Below, one piece after another: positions 62,568 through 64,000 of a DNA stretch of 64,000 nt (the stretch's first letter is position 1; each line of letters starts with the position of its first letter). The translations under genes and the position numbers were made by a program. The notes beneath the pieces were generated by a model that was not told the origin of the DNA, did not search any database, and saw only the letters and a list, made by a program, of their open reading frames with translations. This stretch comes from Chloroherpetonaceae bacterium. GTDB lineage: Bacteria > Bacteroidota > Chlorobiia > Chlorobiales > Chloroherpetonaceae. Location: positions 1-64,000 of the forward strand of contig JANQGG010000055.1 in the NCBI GenBank assembly GCA_028277445.1, given 5' to 3'.

Positions 62568-63086
62568 CTAAACTATTGTTAAGAGCAGTTGATTTTTTTC
62601 AACCGGCTCATTGACCTTAATGGCAATGTCTTTAACCTCGCCATCCATTGGCGCTTTAATTTCATTTTGCATTTTCATGGCTTCCAGCACTAACAACCCT
62701 TGACCTTGCTTCACCACATCCCCTTTCCGGACATTTAATTCAACAACCAAACCCGGCATTGGGGATTTTATTTGCCCGGAAGACTTATTTTTTGATGATT
62801 TAATACCCATTCGCTCAATGAGCATATTTTTCTCATCCAGCAGTTCTATCTGCATCAGTTCATCTTTGAACCTTACCGTAAAATCGCTGCCCTTTTGGGT
62901 TACTTCCCCAATAAACACTTTACCATTGTATATCAACTGATACAGTTTTTCAGACAGTTTCACCAAATGAATATGCTTTTGCTGACCATCCACTAAAATT
63001 GTATGACCATGAATGGACGAGCCTTCACTGGCATCAAATTCAATATTAATTGGTTTATTGTCATTAACGGTAGCTTTGTATTTCAT
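62568..63086 (-). CDS. Biotinyl carrier protein of a biotin-dependent carboxylase
   Basis: 172 residues. A C-terminal biotinyl domain (about 100-172, PMPGLVVELNVRKGDVV, EAMKMQNEIKAPMDGEV) with biotin-Lys in EAMKM, preceded by a beta-rich N-terminal domain that resembles the carrier subunit of acyl-CoA (propionyl-type) or pyruvate carboxylases rather than AccB, which has a longer Pro/Ala linker. The partner biotin carboxylase and carboxyltransferase genes are not in the window. Sits between hscB and the epimerase in one minus-strand unit. Confidence 0.8.
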   Translation of the reverse strand: MKYKATVNDNKPINIEFDASEGSSIHGHTILVDGQQKHIHLVKLSEKLYQLIYNGKVFIGEVTQKGSDFTVRFKDELMQIELLDEKNMLIERMGIKSSKNKSSGQIKSPMPGLVVELNVRKGDVVKQGQGLLVLEAMKMQNEIKAPMDGEVKDIAIKVNEPVEKNQLLLTIV

Positions 63087-63098
63087 AATAACGGCTGG

Positions 63099-63665
63099 TT
63101 AAAATTCTGAAGGCTCTAATGCCTGTTGGAAGGTTTGTTTTAGAGATTTAACATAATTTTTTGTTAAACTCAAATCGCGGATGTTGGTAATGAGTTGCTT
63201 TTTGTTTTCGATGTTATTTTCCTGATCAAATGTTGGGATCAAGTATTCAATCTTCCGATCATAAGCCTCGATTTTATCATCAAGCTCAAGAATCAATTGC
63301 TCTAATTTCGCTTTGTTTTTTTCTGACGGCTCTTCTTTGTAGTCATACAAAGCTTCCTGCATATCTATCAATTCCACTAATAGCTCTTTAGGCGCATTTT
63401 TTCTATCGGCTTGCTGATCCATTGGGCCTAAGTACTGTTCAACCACATAAATCAAACGCTTATCTTTATTTTTTAACGTTTGGAAGGCCTGGTTAACGAT
63501 TGCCGTATATTCCTGGCTTAGATCCTTATTGATGGATGTTTGATGATAATCCGGGTGTGTTTTACGACTGATTTCATAAAACTTCTTTTGGACAACTTTT
63601 GGATCGATCTGGAGCTTTTCTTCTAATCCTAATACTTCAAAAAAATTTTTACTTTGAATTGTCAT
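63099..63665 (-). CDS. hscB: Fe-S cluster co-chaperone HscB (J-domain)
   Basis: About 188 residues from the ATG at 63665; the frame opens ten codons earlier. J-domain with NFFEVLGLEEKLQIDP and HPD in RKTHPDYHQ, then a helical C-terminal HscB domain (FQTLKNKDKRLIYVVEQYLG, ELLVELIDMQEALYD). It delivers the IscU scaffold to the Hsp70 HscA. No isc genes are near. Followed by the biotinyl carrier gene 12 bases on. Confidence 0.88.
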   Translation of the reverse strand: MTIQSKNFFEVLGLEEKLQIDPKVVQKKFYEISRKTHPDYHQTSINKDLSQEYTAIVNQAFQTLKNKDKRLIYVVEQYLGPMDQQADRKNAPKELLVELIDMQEALYDYKEEPSEKNKAKLEQLILELDDKIEAYDRKIEYLIPTFDQENNIENKKQLITNIRDLSLTKNYVKSLKQTFQQALEPSEF

Positions 63666-63776
63666 TAATTTTTTAGTGATTGCCAGACACTTCAACTGAA
63701 ATGATGTTATTTTATAAGCTTTCTTAATTTACGAAATTTTAGACTTAAGCGTAGAGCCCATTATTGTATAATTCAA

Positions 63777-64000
63777 ATGAGTATTAAACGAAAACAGAGC
63801 GCATTTCATAAAGATCGCTTGTGTGATCAGGCGATTGAGCAGACAATTTTGCCCAATGGTTTAAACATCCTAACCCAGCATGTGCCGGGCGTTCAAAGCA
63901 TATCCCTGGGACTTTGGATCGAAAACGGCTCGCGCGATGAAACTAAATCCCTGAATGGCATTTCTCACTTTATAGAGCACGCTGTGTTTAAAGGAACAAA
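63777..64000 (+). CDS. M16 zinc peptidase (PqqL/MPP type), cut by the window end
   Basis: Begins ATG at 63777 and is open to the last base. The 74 visible residues read like the start of an M16 processing peptidase: TILPNGLNILTQHVPGVQSI, LGLWIENGSRDE, and HFIEHAVFKGT with the inverted zinc motif HxxEH. The rest lies beyond the window. Divergent from hscB. Confidence 0.85.
   Translation, partial: MSIKRKQSAFHKDRLCDQAIEQTILPNGLNILTQHVPGVQSISLGLWIENGSRDETKSLNGISHFIEHAVFKGT

Noticed and set aside
1-64000. CRISPR arrays, tRNA or rRNA genes, riboswitches
   Set aside because: I searched by eye for regularly spaced direct repeats, T-loop GTTCGAATCC-like signatures and known riboswitch cores and saw none. 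Small structured RNAs could still be missed.

Overview
The window is a gene-dense chromosomal segment with no sign of prophage, plasmid functions, rRNA, tRNA or CRISPR. Gene content points to the Bacteroidota–Chlorobiota lineage, most probably a green-sulfur-bacterium relative (Chloroherpeton-like). The clues are a monomeric NADP-isocitrate dehydrogenase, an ArsA-type ATPase paired with a membrane Fe-S protein, many genes with little or no Shine-Dalgarno sequence next to an rpsU with a perfect one, and moderately AT-rich DNA with E. coli-like -35/-10 promoters. No photosynthesis gene is present here, so the assignment is an inference.

Layout. 0.1-11.2 kb (mostly minus): icd, fabI, arsA-like plus Fe-S membrane protein, aat, a CHASE2 adenylate cyclase and a PcrA/UvrD helicase. 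11.3-21 kb: a giant multi-PAS/GAF sensor without an output domain, an ABC exporter, a His-rich CDF metal exporter, a GH13 enzyme and a DHA2-type MFS exporter. 21-30.4 kb: a repeat-bearing gap, dxs, the mutS2-pgsA-pgpA unit, then pdxJ, a frameshifted guanine deaminase, rdgB and a possible roadblock-type protein. 30.4-34.4 kb: two small beta-barrel proteins sharing a leader, a secreted protein behind a textbook sigma-70 promoter, a repeat cluster, and a secreted basic-coil/WD40-like protein. 34.5-43.6 kb: PIF1-like helicase, uppP, recQ, a RodZ-like protein, a repeat-bearing gap, an ABC-F ATPase, a small membrane protein and a PHP phosphoesterase. 43.8-47.5 kb: an Mla-type lipid transport operon (mlaE-mlaF-mlaD) plus a serine hydrolase. 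47.5-54.6 kb: lipoprotein, aroA, rpsU, a zinc-ribbon protein, alr, then comEA-like, PilM-like and an NtrB-like histidine kinase. 54.6-64 kb: MATE exporter, a repeat cluster and a RAYT (REP-associated tyrosine transposase), then asd, dus, recA, a redoxin, an epimerase/reductase, a biotinyl carrier protein, hscB and the start of an M16 peptidase.

The most interesting signal outside the genes is a set of palindromic intergenic repeats in four gaps (21.2, 32.7, 40.0 and 56.2-56.7 kb), the richest directly upstream of the RAYT gene. Two layers are visible. The first is a roughly 100-140 bp unit centred on a 24-bp perfect palindrome. The second is a set of REP-like hairpins that all begin with the tetranucleotide GTCA, several with compensatory stem changes. 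Together they look like a REP/RAYT system. Other points of note are the rpsU Shine-Dalgarno/TTG arrangement, a palindrome at recA that may be an SOS operator, the broken guanine deaminase, and two sensors with pseudo-receiver domains.
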